A stretch of DNA of 64,000 nucleotides from positions 1,922,001 to 1,986,000 of the forward strand of contig NC_081336.1 of NCBI RefSeq assembly GCF_022539665.2. The letters run 5' to 3'. The stretch comes from Daphnia carinata (Eukaryota; Arthropoda; Branchiopoda; Diplostraca; Daphniidae). Under the pieces are notes generated by a model. It was not told the origin of the DNA. It made no database searches and saw only the letters and a list, made by a program, of their open reading frames with translations. Made by a program: the position numbers and the translations under genes. Every line of letters begins with the position of its first letter. Positions within the stretch are counted from its first letter, which is position 1. Below, in pieces: positions 14,661-26,834 of the stretch.

Positions 14661-14750
14661 CCCTGGTCAAAAAGGTGTTGCTGAAAAAAAAAAAGAAAGA
14701 AAGGGGATGTTCCAAACGAGAAAATGATGATGACGCAAGAAGGGGGTTAC

Positions 14751-15540
14751 CTTGAAGCGACGCTCGAGTCGCTGACTTCATCCATTTTAATTTTGATTTT
14801 ATGGCTCTTGATTTTCGTTTGCGATTGCTGGACCGTTCCGACCGTGTTGCCTCCCAGCCGGAATGTGACGGTCGTTGTCGTTTCTGTTCCGCTGCTACTG
14901 CCCTCCGATTCCAAGATGATCGTTTCACTAAAAAGAAGGAACACATGAATTTAAAAAAACAAACAAAACGAACAAAAATATGAGGTGAACAAAATCTCGC
15001 GTCTTTCGGTAGGTACTCAAAAACGTAACTGACGTCAATGGCCGATGACAAATAAACAAATTTAAAAGAAAAAGAAACTAGGGGGTTGGCATCGATTGTC
15101 GCTATGAAAACGGATTTATAGAAGCCATGGCTGGCCCTCTATGGGAAGCCGGAATAATTCTGAAAAAAAAAGAGGCCCAGCTGTTGACAGGATTCATGGT
15201 ATGTCAAGCAAAATAGATCATCATAACATTTTTTTCTTTTTGGTTTGAAAATGCCATGGATTACTTTCACGCAGACACACGAAAATGTTTTTAAAATAGC
15301 TCACGTTTCACGACGGACAGAGGATTGCTGGACGCTCGGACTGGAATCCGATTTGAGTGTAGGGGTTTCCGAAGCGGCCCGATCTGTTTTGGTGTTCACT
15401 CCGTTGGATTGGGCATCGGCCGTGTGATGTTTCGATTCCAACTCGACGTTGAGCAACTGGGCGGCTAAATCGTTTTCGGCCGGCACGGGGAATTCGTTTC
15501 GGCCCAATTTCGGCTCAGGTTCTCGATCGGAAGTGTCCAT
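14751..15540 (-). CDS. Unrecognised antisense gene, first two exons only
   Basis: On the minus strand an ATG at 15540 opens a 236-nt exon (15540-15305, 78 codons plus 2 nt) ending in a GTGAGC donor. A second exon (14927-14751) has a CTTTTTAG acceptor and a GTAACC donor, and its phase fits, giving 137 residues. The start is MDTSDREPEP, the composition is rich in Ser, Thr, Glu and Lys, and exon 2 contains TTTTVTFRLGGNTVG and a basic IKSHKIKIK run. There is no signal peptide, no membrane segment and no family I recognise; it could be the disordered N-terminus of a larger protein. No third exon is visible downstream, where the 3.6-kb segment begins, so the gene may be truncated. It lies inside the long 5' leader intron of CUB-A. 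Confidence 0.45.
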
Positions 15541-15772
15541 TAAAAATCCCCTCCCCTCCTTTCTTTTTTTTTCTTTTTAAATTCTCTTTGTGATCTTCTT
15601 TTTTGTACATCAAAAAAAGGAGAATCTCAAAGCGTGTCGTCTTTATTTTTTTATTTCTAATCTGATTGCTTGGCAATAACAAGAATAATTGGCACACGCA
15701 CTAGCGAACAAGGGAATCGCCTGCGAACCGCTAACATTGGTCTTTTTTTTTGTTTACGCGCGCGATGTGTGA

Positions 15773-15976
15773 TTGAGTTTGATCGAGGAAAAGCGTCGGC
15801 TACGATGTATTGATACAAACATTAAAATTCTGCAACGCTGTGCGCTTCCACAAACTATTTTTGAATTTTTCAAAACTATCGCAGAGATGGAAGAGGAGAA
15901 GCTTAAAAAACATTTCTTTCCTGGCAAACGCAGATCGATACGAATAGCTCCTTTCCAAAACAAAAAAACAAAACAA
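15773..15976 (+). other. Small conserved frame of unknown status, unit A
   Basis: A 60-odd-codon plus-strand frame (contains IDTNIKILQRCALP and AEMEEEKLKKHF) is kept in unit B at 36169-36364, despite compensating one-base indels inside it. It has no ATG, an in-frame stop just upstream and no clear splice acceptor. It could be an exon of an unseen transcript or a decayed fragment. It lies in the 5' leader intron of CUB-A. Confidence 0.2.
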
Positions 15977-16583
15977 TAGCCAATGAAGAGGTGAATTATC
16001 TTTTATTACAACACCATCGCAGTGCGTATGGCGTCCGCCCCCTATGGAATTTCGCGTTAGTATCGACTCCGTATTTAATGTATGCATATTTCCAACATTG
16101 CGCTGATACAGAAGTGAGTTTTTTTAAAATTAAATCCGTGGCACTTTCGCATAAAGGTGCACGCGGCCGTACAATAATGTCGGTACCTCAGGCAAAGACG
16201 GTGAGTAAAAATAAAATAAAATGTCTCTTGTATTTTTTTTTATGTGCGCGTAGCTGCACGGACGGATCGATGCTGCCTCATAAGAAAAAAAGAGAACGAA
16301 ATGTCTACTCTGCCTAGTAGCGGCCTTTTTTTTTATGCCTGATGTTTTTGACTGGCCATACGCACCTTGTGGTTCACATTCGGCCGTCTAGAACAACCGC
16401 CGGCCTTGATAGTATAACATTTTTATTATCATTTTTTTTTTAACAAAAAAGAAATGCTAATCATGTAAATGACGTGCGTGTCGGAAAGTTGGGGCATTTT
16501 TTTTTTTTTTTGGGGGGGGGGGGGGGGGGGCGTTTTCTTCTTCAGAAAATAATTTATTCGTTATTTTTGCTTTCGAAAATTAG

Positions 16584-19500
16584 ATGATGGAGTTTGCAAT
16601 CGAACTTGTCACCCAGCCCCTGCTTTATCACATTTCGACGGCGTTTGCTGCACTGGTTCTACCTTTACTAGTCGGAGTGAGAGGAGCAATTAATCACCCA
16701 GGTAAAAAAAATGCAGTTTTTAAGAACCTATCTTTTTTTTTATATCCTTTCAAACATTTTATTAAGAACTGCCAGTATTAATTTTTTTTTTACATTGATT
16801 AAGTTTGATTTCAATTTACAATCAATTTTTTTTAATTGTGTCGACATGGAAAGAGAGGAAAAAGAATTTTTATAACGAGACGCACGTTAAATTTCACAAA
16901 AAGGCATGGCCGACTTCTTGTGCGCCTCCAGTCAAAACTTACATACCTTAAAACTAAAACTAAAGAAAAAAAAAATAAATAAAAATAAATATTGTTTTGA
17001 AAAGGTTGCGAATATGTCTATTATGGAAGCACATTTGGACAGCCGTTCGGTCAGTTCAGTAGTCTGGATTTCCCGAAACCGTACGGCGAGGGTATTGAGT
17101 GTGTCCTCTACAAGTTCACGGCGCCAGGCGCATCCGCACACGGCCCCGCCATTTCGTGGATCGTCGAATTGACCATCACGAATCTCAACTTGCCTCCAAC
17201 ATCCACGTAAGTTCACTCACATCATTTTGCATTCGATCTCGTCCCTTTCGCGAAAATCGCTTTCCGAAATGTCGGATTAAAAAACGGGATTTTGTGTGTG
17301 CGGGGCTAAACACATCAAAGGCGGATGTGACGAAGATGTTGAAACAAAACAAAAGAGAGGGACTGTAACACTAAGTCAGTGCGTATCGATCGACGTGCAA
17401 AAGTCATGTCGCAATTTCTCCACTCCGCGTATGTCGTACGTCATAATAATAATACTAATAATAATAATTCAACGAACTTTGTCGTCTGCGATTATCCGCT
17501 CTCGCACACCGCCGCACCCCCGCCGCCCCTTTTTTTCGCCCGCACCACTTGACGGCCCTATAATAGTCAAAGCGCTTTCCGACCTAGTCTCTTTCATCAT
17601 TTCTTTCTTTCTTGTTTATTATTGCTCCTTCATCTTGAAAATGATCTCCCCCCCTTCCGCGTTTTTTTATATGTACCGGCCGACACTCTTTTCACAGTCC
17701 GCCTGGTCCCGCACGCGCGCATAATAAAGAACTATCACAGTCTAAAAAAATCACACACTGGTAATCTGTGTCTGTATTGTGTGAGTATGGGTGTGTGTAG
17801 GAGTGTGTGTACAAGTTGTTGGTGCGCGCGTGCCATTTGTATTATATAGCTTCATCATCGTACACACACATCGTACGTGCCATCGAAATAAGTGAGACAC
17901 CACCACAGACCTTCCCCCCCCCCCCCCGAGGGGCAAAGTGAGTCGTTCTATTGTTAGGGGCCCCGTCGTTCATCTCATTGTATGGTGCCATCCTATTTTT
18001 GGTGGTAGTGTTGGGAGAGGGGTTTGCTCGGCGTGCTATCAACGAACAGATGATGACAGTCGTGGTGTTTGAATGCCAACAATCCTTCTACTTGGATGGG
18101 GAAGAGGAGGAGGTGAAATCGACACTTTGCGTTGCGCGATCGCTATATAAAAAAAAAATGATAAAAATAGGCAGCCCGTACGTTTGTTTTCTATAGCTCT
18201 CAGCTGTAATTGTGTTGCTCTGTGTACAACTCGAAAACGTTTCTTATTTTTTTGTTTTTGTTTTGTTGTTGCTCATTTTGTTGTTGTTCTTGTCGAATGT
18301 TGAGTGAATCTTTTTCGTATGTTTTGTATGTTTTCAATAGTTGCGGAGATGGGGATCATTTGGCGTTGTATCTACACCTGGATCAAAGTGAAATTAACGA
18401 ACAAACGCCATCGAATGGCCGCCTGTGCTCCTTGCCGGCCAAACGGTCGGGCCGCCACGCTAGTCAGGCGGTTCGCTATTACAGTGCCAAACCCAGTTTA
18501 GTGGTTGCGTTTCTCACGAACAAATATGCGCTAACCGCCAACCACCCGCCGTCCAATCTTCTCGTGTCGACGCCATCCAATTCAACTTACGAGCCCTACG
18601 GATTCAACGGCACTTATCGATTCATACGCAAAAGTATTGAGCAACATCATTTTCTTTTTTATTTGTTTTTTAAACTTGTGTGTTTCTTTTGTTCTCCGCG
18701 AGGAGTTTTGGCGGAGGGGCATCGATTTCTCGCCTCGCTTTTGCACGCAAAGTTCATTAGGGGAATGAGCTTTGCCAATATATTATGTGCGGGAGCGCGT
18801 AGTTTTGAACGCTGCCCAGTAACGCAGTTTTGCACTGACATTGCCAATACTTTTGTCCTTCTCTCCCTCCCGTTTTTTTTTAAACTAACGATCTCGATTT
18901 TTTATCTATCCGCTTGGCTTGTCCGGGCAAAGGTTTTAAACGCAGACTTTATAATCTTGGAAAACGGGGAGAGAGGCTTATGATTGATGTCATTTTTCAA
19001 AGTTATAATATTTACGGGGGAATGGAATGAACTTATTTGTTTTTGTTGTTGTTCTTTCATTTGCAGATAAATTCAGATCAGATGGGCAGAGGATTGGTGG
19101 TACCGTTTGTGATTATGTATTCATGAGTGGTGGCGTTGTGAACCGTCAAGATCAACAGCCATCTAGCAACAAATTTTATTCGCCATTATATCCGTCGTTG
19201 TATCCAGCCCGTTCCAGGTGTCTCTATCATTTCTATGGAAGGTAAAAAGGGGAAACCATTTTATTTATTTATTTCTCCTTCTTGGTTATTATTGGTCGGA
19301 AACCAACGGCAACCGACGTCGTTTGTTTTAAGGAAGCCTCCCCCTTTCCCCATGTTTCCGGGTAACGCTAAGAAAAAGGGAAAGAACAGGAGGGAATTTC
19401 TTTTTTTTCTTTTCTTTTTTCCTGTGTGTGTCTTTTCTCTTTTTCTTTAAGAAAGGGGAAGGGGAGGAGACGAGGAAGCATGGGTCTGTTTTTGATTGCT

Positions 19501-22500
19501 ATTAAGGGCTGCTTGTGTGTACACGCTGGTGTGTGTCGCCCAGACGTTGCAGCCCTGCCTGTGAGGGCATACCGACGAAATAGAGATACACAATATCATG
19601 TCTATTAGCGCTACAAGCAACACAAGATGATTACGAATTGTATTAATGACCCGAAACGCCAGTCTCTTTGTGTGTTTTCTTTTACGTTCTTTCATTATTT
19701 ATTTATTTATTTATTTTCTTGCTTCGTTATCGAAGGATGCGAGACAATTTTGTGTGTGTGTGGGGTGGGGCGGAGGGAGCAATATCGAAAGTTTTCTTGG
19801 GAAGATGGGAGGCTGCTGAATAAATGGAGCTTTGATTTTGTCGTCGAGACTGATCTCATTCTCGGATGAGGATGTATTTTGAACGAGAGGCAAAAACACG
19901 TCAGTGAATATGCGCTTTTCTGTCTTTGTTATTAAAAAGCGAAGGTGGAAGTTGACAGAGTATGTGTTTTGGCAGAGACGATTTGAGCAGCTTCCTTGTT
20001 CTTGTTGAAATGTTTGATATTTCGTTTTTCCTATTGGATGACGTAAAATGAAATCGTTTTTTGTTTTCATTTTCAGGTATCAAGAACGAGTCGGGATTCG
20101 CTTTGAGAAACTGATCCTCGGAGAGGAAGATGTCAGGTAATGGCGTTCTTTGGATTCCTTAAATGACCCTCTTGCGTCATTTATTATTGTCTGCGAATTT
20201 CTGTTTTGCAAGATATAGTTATAGCGTGTATAAGTTAATACGTTTAAAACGATGTGAGCGGGAAATCACGATGTTTTTTTTTTGGCATCCCGCTTGCAAA
20301 AGTTACAAAAATTGACTGGTAAATGGCAGTAGACTATATTGAAAAAAATGTCCTCCATGGCGGGAAGCAAACAAAAGATCGAACCTGTCAATTTTTGTCG
20401 CCATTATCGACAGATGGCGTTAAAGTGGCATCAATCAATCCCTGTCCCATTCACATATATAAATGATATTTGCAAAAAATGTTTAATATTGTATTTCAAA
20501 AACGTCCAACAGTTGCTTGTGGAGCGAAGATGGCGTGAAAGTCTACGACGGTGGCGACGTCCAGTCGCCCGTCATTGCTCACCTGTGCGGCGTCATTCAT
20601 CACGCTGAATTGTGGTCCTCTTCGTCGTCCCTTCTCGTCGAGTTCTATTCTTCCAGTTCATTGGAGCACACGTTCGAAGGCTTTGAGGGCCGCTACAGCT
20701 TCCTTCCGGCCGCCAGAGGCGCTGATGAATACGACGACATTGTCGAAGAAAAGGAAGACAATGAAGACGATTTCACAATCAAACCGACAGTTGTCACTTC
20801 GTCCACGACCTGGTCGACCCCGACGACATCGACCGCAAAAACCACTACCACCACCAGACGGCGCACATGTAAACACTCCATCGCAATTTACGATTTTTAA
20901 CCTATGATGTTTTTTGTTTTTAAATGTTCTTTCGTTTGTTCAATTAGTGATGACAACGCCCCCAACGGCCAGGACGATCCCTTTCAGTCGTGCGATGTAC
21001 GTGACGACACCATCGATCCGCCAGGTCCAGGTGGTGCCCACCAAACCGACGCCGACGTGGACATCGACATTTCGAACGACGCCAGCAACATCGACGACCC
21101 GATGGACGGTCAGGCAGACGCCGTTGGCGCCGAAGATGTCGAAATTTCTGTTAAAAGCCGCCGTGACGACGACAGCGACGCCAGAGATCAGCGACGCGCA
21201 GTCTAATCTCAGCCTGGACACCAACACAAGTAGGAACAACCTTCACGCTCTCGTTTAATTTAATTGTTTTCATTTCGCGTTCGTCGAATTACCGACGCTG
21301 TTTCAAATAAGCGCAGCGCCTCAACAAACGCGCGCGGGATGTCGGTAGTCATTTGAAAGTCTTAAGGAAGAAAAAAAAAGGTTGGCACGCATCAGATCTG
21401 TTCATTCGCCCTTTTATTTATTTTTTTACGTAAATGTAAAATAGGGGAGTTGACATTTTCGAATTGCATAACGTTTGTTTGATAAACCCTTGGCAATAAT
21501 AGCGGAGCTCCTGGAACATGGCAACCTTGCGAGGGACCCGACTTTGTATAGCTGTTATCTGTTGCAAGGAATTAGAACTTGCATCGCATTTCTTCTTTTT
21601 TTTTCAAAAAAAAAAGCTCCTTTTATTTTTCTTTATTCCATTATGTAGTTGGCTGCCATTGGCGTTTGAATGGTGAACCCAACACGCACGTTCTTTTTCA
21701 TTTTTTTTTTCATTTTCTCGTGTGTGTGTGTGTGTGACTTTTGGGATCATAGTGGAGAGAGATTGTGTCGCCCTCTTCTAACCTACGCTGTTGAATGGCT
21801 TTCGAGAAAGCACGTCTGTTTTTTTCTGTTCGTCCCTGACAGTCCTCTCTTCCCCGTCAGCACCCAATTACTGCTGGAGACACATATGCTGATTCTTGCG
21901 ATTGCTTTCATTCTTTAGCTACTCCCCCCGGTTTTTTTTTGTTCGTTTCTTATTGTACAAGAGAGCTTCTTTTGTTCAGTTTTTTTTTTTCATACAAGAA
22001 AAAGGAAAAAACTGGCTCTCTTCATTGAGCTTGAATTCAACTAGGGGGAGCCAAAAGTGAAAACTTGAACCAAAACTGGAGAAACTTGTTGTTGTATTTC
22101 ATCAAACGATCCCTCTTGTGTTTTCAGACGCGTCGATTATGTTGGACAAACAGAGGCGCCCCTACCCTCTCAACATTAACATAATGTTTCTTTTATATTC
22201 AAAATATGACGTAACTTTTGTGCGTCATGTTCTATTGTTTTCGATTCGGACTCTATGCAACCCTCTGCTTTTTAGCTGGTAGTCAACCCCTCCGTTTATG
22301 TATCAAATTTAATTCATTGTTATTTTTATTATTAGTGGGTATGTGAAGAAAAACGATTGCGTAGCTCTACATGTATAGCGTTCGAATTAGACGCACGACT
22401 CCCGCGTGATCATAACACGAAATCGAAGAAGAACAAAATATGAAAGGAGAAGCCATTGTGCGGCCCCTGTGGCATAGCAATCAACGATAGAGATAGAGCC

Positions 22501-25500
22501 CTAATTGTATTTCAGTTATCTTTGATACTAAATGTTGTGTCTCTCTCTTTTTTTTCTTCTTTCTTTCTCTTCTTTTGATTGGCGTTAACGACGACAGGCT
22601 CGCCGTGTGATCTTCTCTTCCACAGCGACGTTGAGAAGAACGGCACGTTCACGTCGCCCGGTTATCCTGCCGCTTACGGCCCGTTTATGAACTGCAATTA
22701 CGAGTTCCGGGGTCACGGCCGCGAACGCGTCCAAATCAGCTTCATCGATTTTGCTCTCCATCATCCGAACGACGATCTCAGCGAGTAAATTGTCCTTATT
22801 TGATCTGATCAAACCATTGCCCTCATTTCTTTTCTCCCTTTTTTTTTCTCATACAGGAAACCTTATCATCCGTGGCTGAATCAAAGGTAATATGTTTTTT
22901 TTTATGTTAAAATTAGACTTTAGAATTATCAAATAGAAAATGGAGGATGTCTTTGAAAGTAGCGAGTAAAAGTAGCCGATGGCAGAATTATATTCAACGG
23001 GATGTTGTACTTTATTGCGCAACCAAGTTTGCCTCCTTTTGTGTTGGTGGTTCAAACTTGAAAAAAATAAAAGTGCATCGAGGATAGCTATGTAATATTA
23101 ATGTTAAAGCGAAAGAAGTTTTCTAAGTGGGAGAATGTCGGACAGAAAAAGTAGAGAGACGTTCCGTATTGTGTAGGGAAAAAGAATTGAATTGCATTGT
23201 TTTGAATTTTATGAGAGGACAGCATTTCAAATCTGGTTGACTTGGCAGGACGGTATGGTTGCCGTTAAATCCAGCATACCATTTGCGTACAGTTGCAGTT
23301 CCTTTTCAATTGATGAACGTTGTACTTCCGCCTTGCGACACCATTTCATGCGAAATTTTATGGGTTTTAACTTTAAATCGATTATTCGATGATTTGTGTA
23401 ATCCCGACGACGAGCCAGCGGAGGGGTGGGGGGGAGGGGGCAGAGTCGCTCACCATTTCGCCTGCGTCGAAAAGCCGATTAATTTCAATGTTGAATTAGA
23501 TTGCGTTAAAACTCTAGCAACGGCGACGTGTCGTCTAACTGGTTTTAATTTTACTTGGAAACAAAAGGAAGAAAAAAATAATAACGCCATGTAGAAGAGA
23601 TGTAGAATATAGAAGCAAAAAGAAACGAGAAGTAGGGCTGAAAATGTGATATTTCTTTTTTTTTGTGCATGTTTGTTCAGCTGTTCAATCTTTGAGAGTG
23701 TTTCCGTTACGCCACACACACACCCAAATGTATCTACTCTATTTTCTGTTGCATCGACAATGAATGCAAAACTTTGTTGTTTTTTTTTTAAAGCTCCCCA
23801 ACTCGTTCATATTAAAAGGATTGGAAAGGGGCTCCATAAAATTCTATATCTTAACTTATCAGCTCACCGTAGGTTTTACGGAATTAAAAAACAAAATAAA
23901 TGCAGTTGTGACGTATTCATTTCACAACGATGGCCGTTGTCGACGGACATTTTTTCCATTTCCGGCCGCGGTTTAAGGGATTTTTAGTGCAGATATCGAA
24001 TTTCAAGTGGAAGGGAGGCTCGAGAGAATAGATTTATGCAAAAATTTGAATGAAATTCGATTTCCTCGTAAAAAAGACAACAAACAGTTTAAAGAAAAAG
24101 CATTCTAAATACATAGATCTGTGTTATTCGATCCTTTTTTTACTTTAAATTTAAAATAAAATGTATGTATTTAAAGGGCTTTTATATCAATTTTATTGGC
24201 TCGTCATATTTATTTTTTTTGCACTTGTGCGTCCAAACTTTAGTTGCGATGGTGCGGATCGCATGACAGCCTTCACTTCAGTCGGTGGCAACAAAGAAAA
24301 GATTGATGATTTCTGCGGATTTGGGATTCCGCGTGAACTCATGTCCAATTCGCCCGCCATGACGATGCACTTCAACAGCACCACCGACTCTAGAGGATCT
24401 CGTGGATTCAAAGCGCGCTACTCATTTGTCTCCAGTAAATTGTTACTGCCAACACAATGTGTCGATTCTGACACACACATGCACACAAAAAAAAATGTTT
24501 TTTTTCTTATTATTTTATTTTAGATTTCGGGATCACGACTGGAGAACAAATTTCTAGCAGCCCGTGTGCCTTCCGATACAACAGCACCAAGTCGACCAAC
24601 GGCACTTTTTGGAGCCCCAATTTCCCTGGGTTCTATCCACGCGACACGGAGTGCCACTACTTCTTTCACGCCCAGGTCGGAGAACGTGTGAAAATTGTGT
24701 TTCCATACTTTGACGTTGTAGGCGAGATCCCGTAAGTATCGATTTCTTTAACCGATAGAATCCATTCATGTTATTTTTCCTATTGACCGGGGGGGGGGGC
24801 GGATTTTTTTTTTTTTGCTGCTGGGTGGAAGGAAATGGACAGTGAAAAGAAATAAAAAAAAGGTACGTACTATAGGTGTGCAGTCAATAACTTTTAACGT
24901 CTTTCTCAAGATGAAGAATCAATAATCGATTAGGTTGAATGTATGTTTTCTGTGCATTTTGCCGGGTTTTCACGACAGCATGTTCAGTGCCGAACGTGTA
25001 ACTCACCGGTCGTACATCATCGTTCCTTTTAAAGCTTACACGTCCTTGCTTTTTTCTTTTTGTTTTCTTTTCTGTTTACCTTGTCGTACGGGCCACTTTA
25101 TTGTTTAGCTAGATAAGAAAAATGTCACACAGTGTGTAGTCTGCTGTCATCGTTATACAAGATATTCTTACGTAGCTATTTGTGCTGTCTACGTGATGAC
25201 AGCTTGAGAGACGTTGGAAGGGAGAAGAAAAAGCGTCGACGCTGAAGTTAATTGTGGAATTTCTGCTGTCAAAAAATGTTGCTATTAAATTTTTATTTGT
25301 CGTTTTATTGACAGGTGTGGACTGACGTCAGCCAGCGATTTTGTCGAGGTATTTAAATTTATTTGTTTTGTTTCGGTTGTAGAGACTTTCCGTATTGTGT
25401 TTGAATGGCTTTTGTTGTTCTAGGTGTCCAATTTCATGACGGTGGATCGCAAATTGCCCCGCTATTGCGGCTTGCAAAAAGATCTTAAAATGGAATCGGA

Positions 25501-25767
25501 CGGAGCCTTTTTCCTTGTGACGTTCAAATCTTACGACCGATTCGACGGGACAGGATTCTTTGCTAGCTATCAATTCATTCCGGTAGCTGATGCTGTTACC
25601 ATTACTCCCCGGCGAAGCTCAGCTCCAGCTTCCAATACTCCATGTACAGACATTGGCATGGTTCTGATCACGAGATGGATTACTAATTTTTGAATGTTTT
25701 GCTTCAATTTACAGATCCAGTTGGATGTATCCTGCTGTTCTGTCTGGTCGCATACCTGGTCTCATAG
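16584..25767 (+). CDS. CUB-A: secreted or membrane-tethered four-CUB-domain protein, 14 exons
   Basis: Exons: 16584-16701, 17005-17206, 18341-18633, 19067-19241, 20077-20136, 20513-20868, 20948-21229, 22598-22784, 22857-22886, 24244-24434, 24524-24731, 25315-25348, 25424-25643, 25715-25767. All are GT-AG with matching phases, giving 802 aa. Residues 1-35 are a signal peptide (core AALVLPLLVGV). CUB1 is about 41-200, CUB2 219-350, an acidic run 354-368, a Thr/Pro-rich mucin-like stalk 374-490, CUB3 499-630 and CUB4 646-767. Each CUB keeps its four cysteines, and CUB2 has VYDGGD. The C-terminus is a 13-residue hydrophobic run (CILLFCLVAYLVS) after a Ser/Ala/Asn-rich stretch, suggesting a GPI signal or a very short anchor. 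The architecture is like SOL-1/Neto-type auxiliary subunits of ionotropic glutamate receptors; this is inferred from domain order only. Confidence 0.85.
17430..17990. repeat. Diverged remnant of the 3.6-kb segment in CUB-A intron 2
   Basis: 17430-17890 aligns with 38100-38620, and 17940-17990 aligns with 41645-41700. About 3 kb present in CUB-B intron 2 is missing at a poly-C run near 17910. This marks either a deletion in A or growth in B. Confidence 0.65.
21230..22597. other. CUB-A intron 7 (short form)
   Basis: 1.37 kb between the stalk exon and CUB3. It aligns to the two ends of the 12.1-kb CUB-B intron 7, with the break near 21330. It has no counterpart of the 50905-51010 signal-peptide exon. 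Confidence 0.7.
22857..22886 (+). other. 30-nt microexon of CUB-A (exon 9)
   Basis: Encodes EKPYHPWLNQ between the two halves of CUB3. It has a CATACAG acceptor and a GTAATA donor. CUB-B has the same microexon (57629-57658) with two changed residues. Skipping it would keep the frame (30 nt), so optional use is possible. Confidence 0.75.
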
Positions 25768-25897
25768 TGCCAAAAGTGCCAAACCAAACCTGCTACTAGC
25801 AGATATTGTTTTCATCTGATTTTAAACTTATTCTTATCTATTGTGTACTACCGTTTAAACAGTTGTATCTTGGCCATCAATGATGCCGATTGGCGGT
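25768..25897 (+). other. 3' untranslated region of CUB-A before the insertion
   Basis: Follows the TAG at 25765-25767. From 25816 it aligns with the unit B 3' region near 61775. Similarity is lost near 25872, where the composite insertion begins, and resumes at about 27200. No AATAAA is seen before the insertion. Confidence 0.5.
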
Positions 25898-26053
25898 GAA
25901 ATAGGACTGAAACGAAATAGAACTGGAGAAATAGGACTGGGAGAAATAGGACTTACTTTTAAAAACTTTTAGGACAGTCCTATTTCTCCATGGCATCAGT
26001 CCTATTTCTCCTCGGCATCAGTCCTATTTCTCCTTAGAAATAGTCCTATTTCA
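25898..26053. repeat. Fold-back array of GAAATAGGACTG units
   Basis: Four direct copies of GAAATAGGACT (one with a substitution) are followed, after about 30 bp, by four inverted copies, AGTCCTATTTC, at about 22-bp spacing. The array could form a long hairpin. It is absent from unit B and abuts the left end of the TIR element at 26074. Confidence 0.8.
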
Positions 26054-26399
26054 TTTACCTTGTTCCAAGGGTACAGTATCCTGCATAAAAAGAAGAACAC
26101 CCGATTTTTTTTTAAAAGCCATCTATGGGTAAAAAATATGAATTGTTTACCTTTTTTAAATTGGTTCGGCCTGTGTTTGGCGCAAAAACGCAAAAAGTAG
26201 GGAAGGGTAGTTTTAAGTCCAGACACCTTTTGCTAATGCCTCAGGTGTTACGAAAAATGTCTGGAAAAAGTAGTCTAGTCTTTTTTTGTTAGGCCCCCAA
26301 CCCCCATGCCCCAGGCTAAGATGAAAAATATTTAATGAAAAAAGTATCATCCTCAGTCGCAGACGTTATTCAACAACAACTTTAAAGCGCGGGAAAAAT

Positions 26400-26470
26400 T
26401 TCGTCTCTTATCGGGTTTGAACCGCTGCAATCCGTATCGGAATCCGATCCTATCCCACTAAGCTATTACT
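26400..26470 (-). other. tRNA-like module, left arm
   Basis: On the minus strand TAGCTTAGTGG (A-box-like) is followed by GGTTCAAACCC (B-box-like) at tRNA spacing. The acceptor stem does not pair, so this is tRNA-derived rather than a working tRNA gene. It may keep an internal RNA polymerase III promoter. Confidence 0.4.
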
Positions 26471-26564
26471 TTTTCTCATTATAGTCTATACTTTTGCTTA
26501 TAAAAAGATATGGAGGATGAATACAAAAAAAGCAGTGCTATATGCTGTCGATCTAATTAGGCAT

Positions 26565-26630
26565 TATGGGGCGTAAGCGGTGAGTATCGGCTTGTGACGC
26601 GGGAGATCGGTGTTCAAGACTTTACATAGT
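26565..26630 (+). other. tRNA-like module, centre of the element
   Basis: GGCTTGTGACGCGGGAGATC followed by GGTGTTCAAGAC resembles an anticodon-to-T-arm segment with a B-box-like core. The A-box part is degenerate. It resembles the head of a tRNA-derived SINE. Confidence 0.3.
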
Positions 26631-26763
26631 AAATTACTTTTATACATCATGTCGTTCTGAAGCATCGTTTGTAAATAATATAACTTACAAATAGTAAAAA
26701 ATTTTCCCCTTCAACCTCCATGAAATAAACGAATATATAGGTATTGATAAGACAACATCTTGA

Positions 26764-26834
26764 GAAATTGTAGCTCAGTGGTAGAGGTTCGTATTCAGAC
26801 ACGGATAGTAGTGGTTCAATCCCGATAAGAGACC
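26764..26834 (+). other. tRNA-like module, right arm
   Basis: TAGCTCAGTGG (26771-26781, an exact A-box match) and GGTTCAATCCC (26813-26823, B box) sit at tRNA spacing, and the T-arm mostly pairs. The acceptor stem does not pair. It is about 70% similar to the left-arm module, with both boxes kept. Confidence 0.45.

Noticed and set aside
14724-14948. Plus-strand hydrophobic ORF
   Set aside because: Opposite strand of the second exon of the antisense gene. The minus-strand reading has splice sites and a compatible first exon; this one has neither.
16512-16530. Long G run near the CUB-A start as a regulatory quadruplex
   Set aside because: Such homopolymers are frequent across the window, differ in length between copies and are prone to sequencing error.
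18210-18983. 257-codon ORF as a single-exon gene
   Set aside because: It is CUB-A exon 3 (18341-18633) read through into both introns. The splice sites and the CUB-B counterpart support the shorter exon.
20904-21206. Asp-rich 100-codon frame overlapping the CUB-A stalk exon
   Set aside because: It is the shifted reading of the ACG-rich Thr codons. In CUB-B the same frame is not preserved, and only the Thr-rich frame fits the splice phases.
26764-26834. Functional tRNA gene
   Set aside because: A and B boxes are present, but the acceptor stem does not pair and the anticodon arm is irregular. It is part of a repeat arm.
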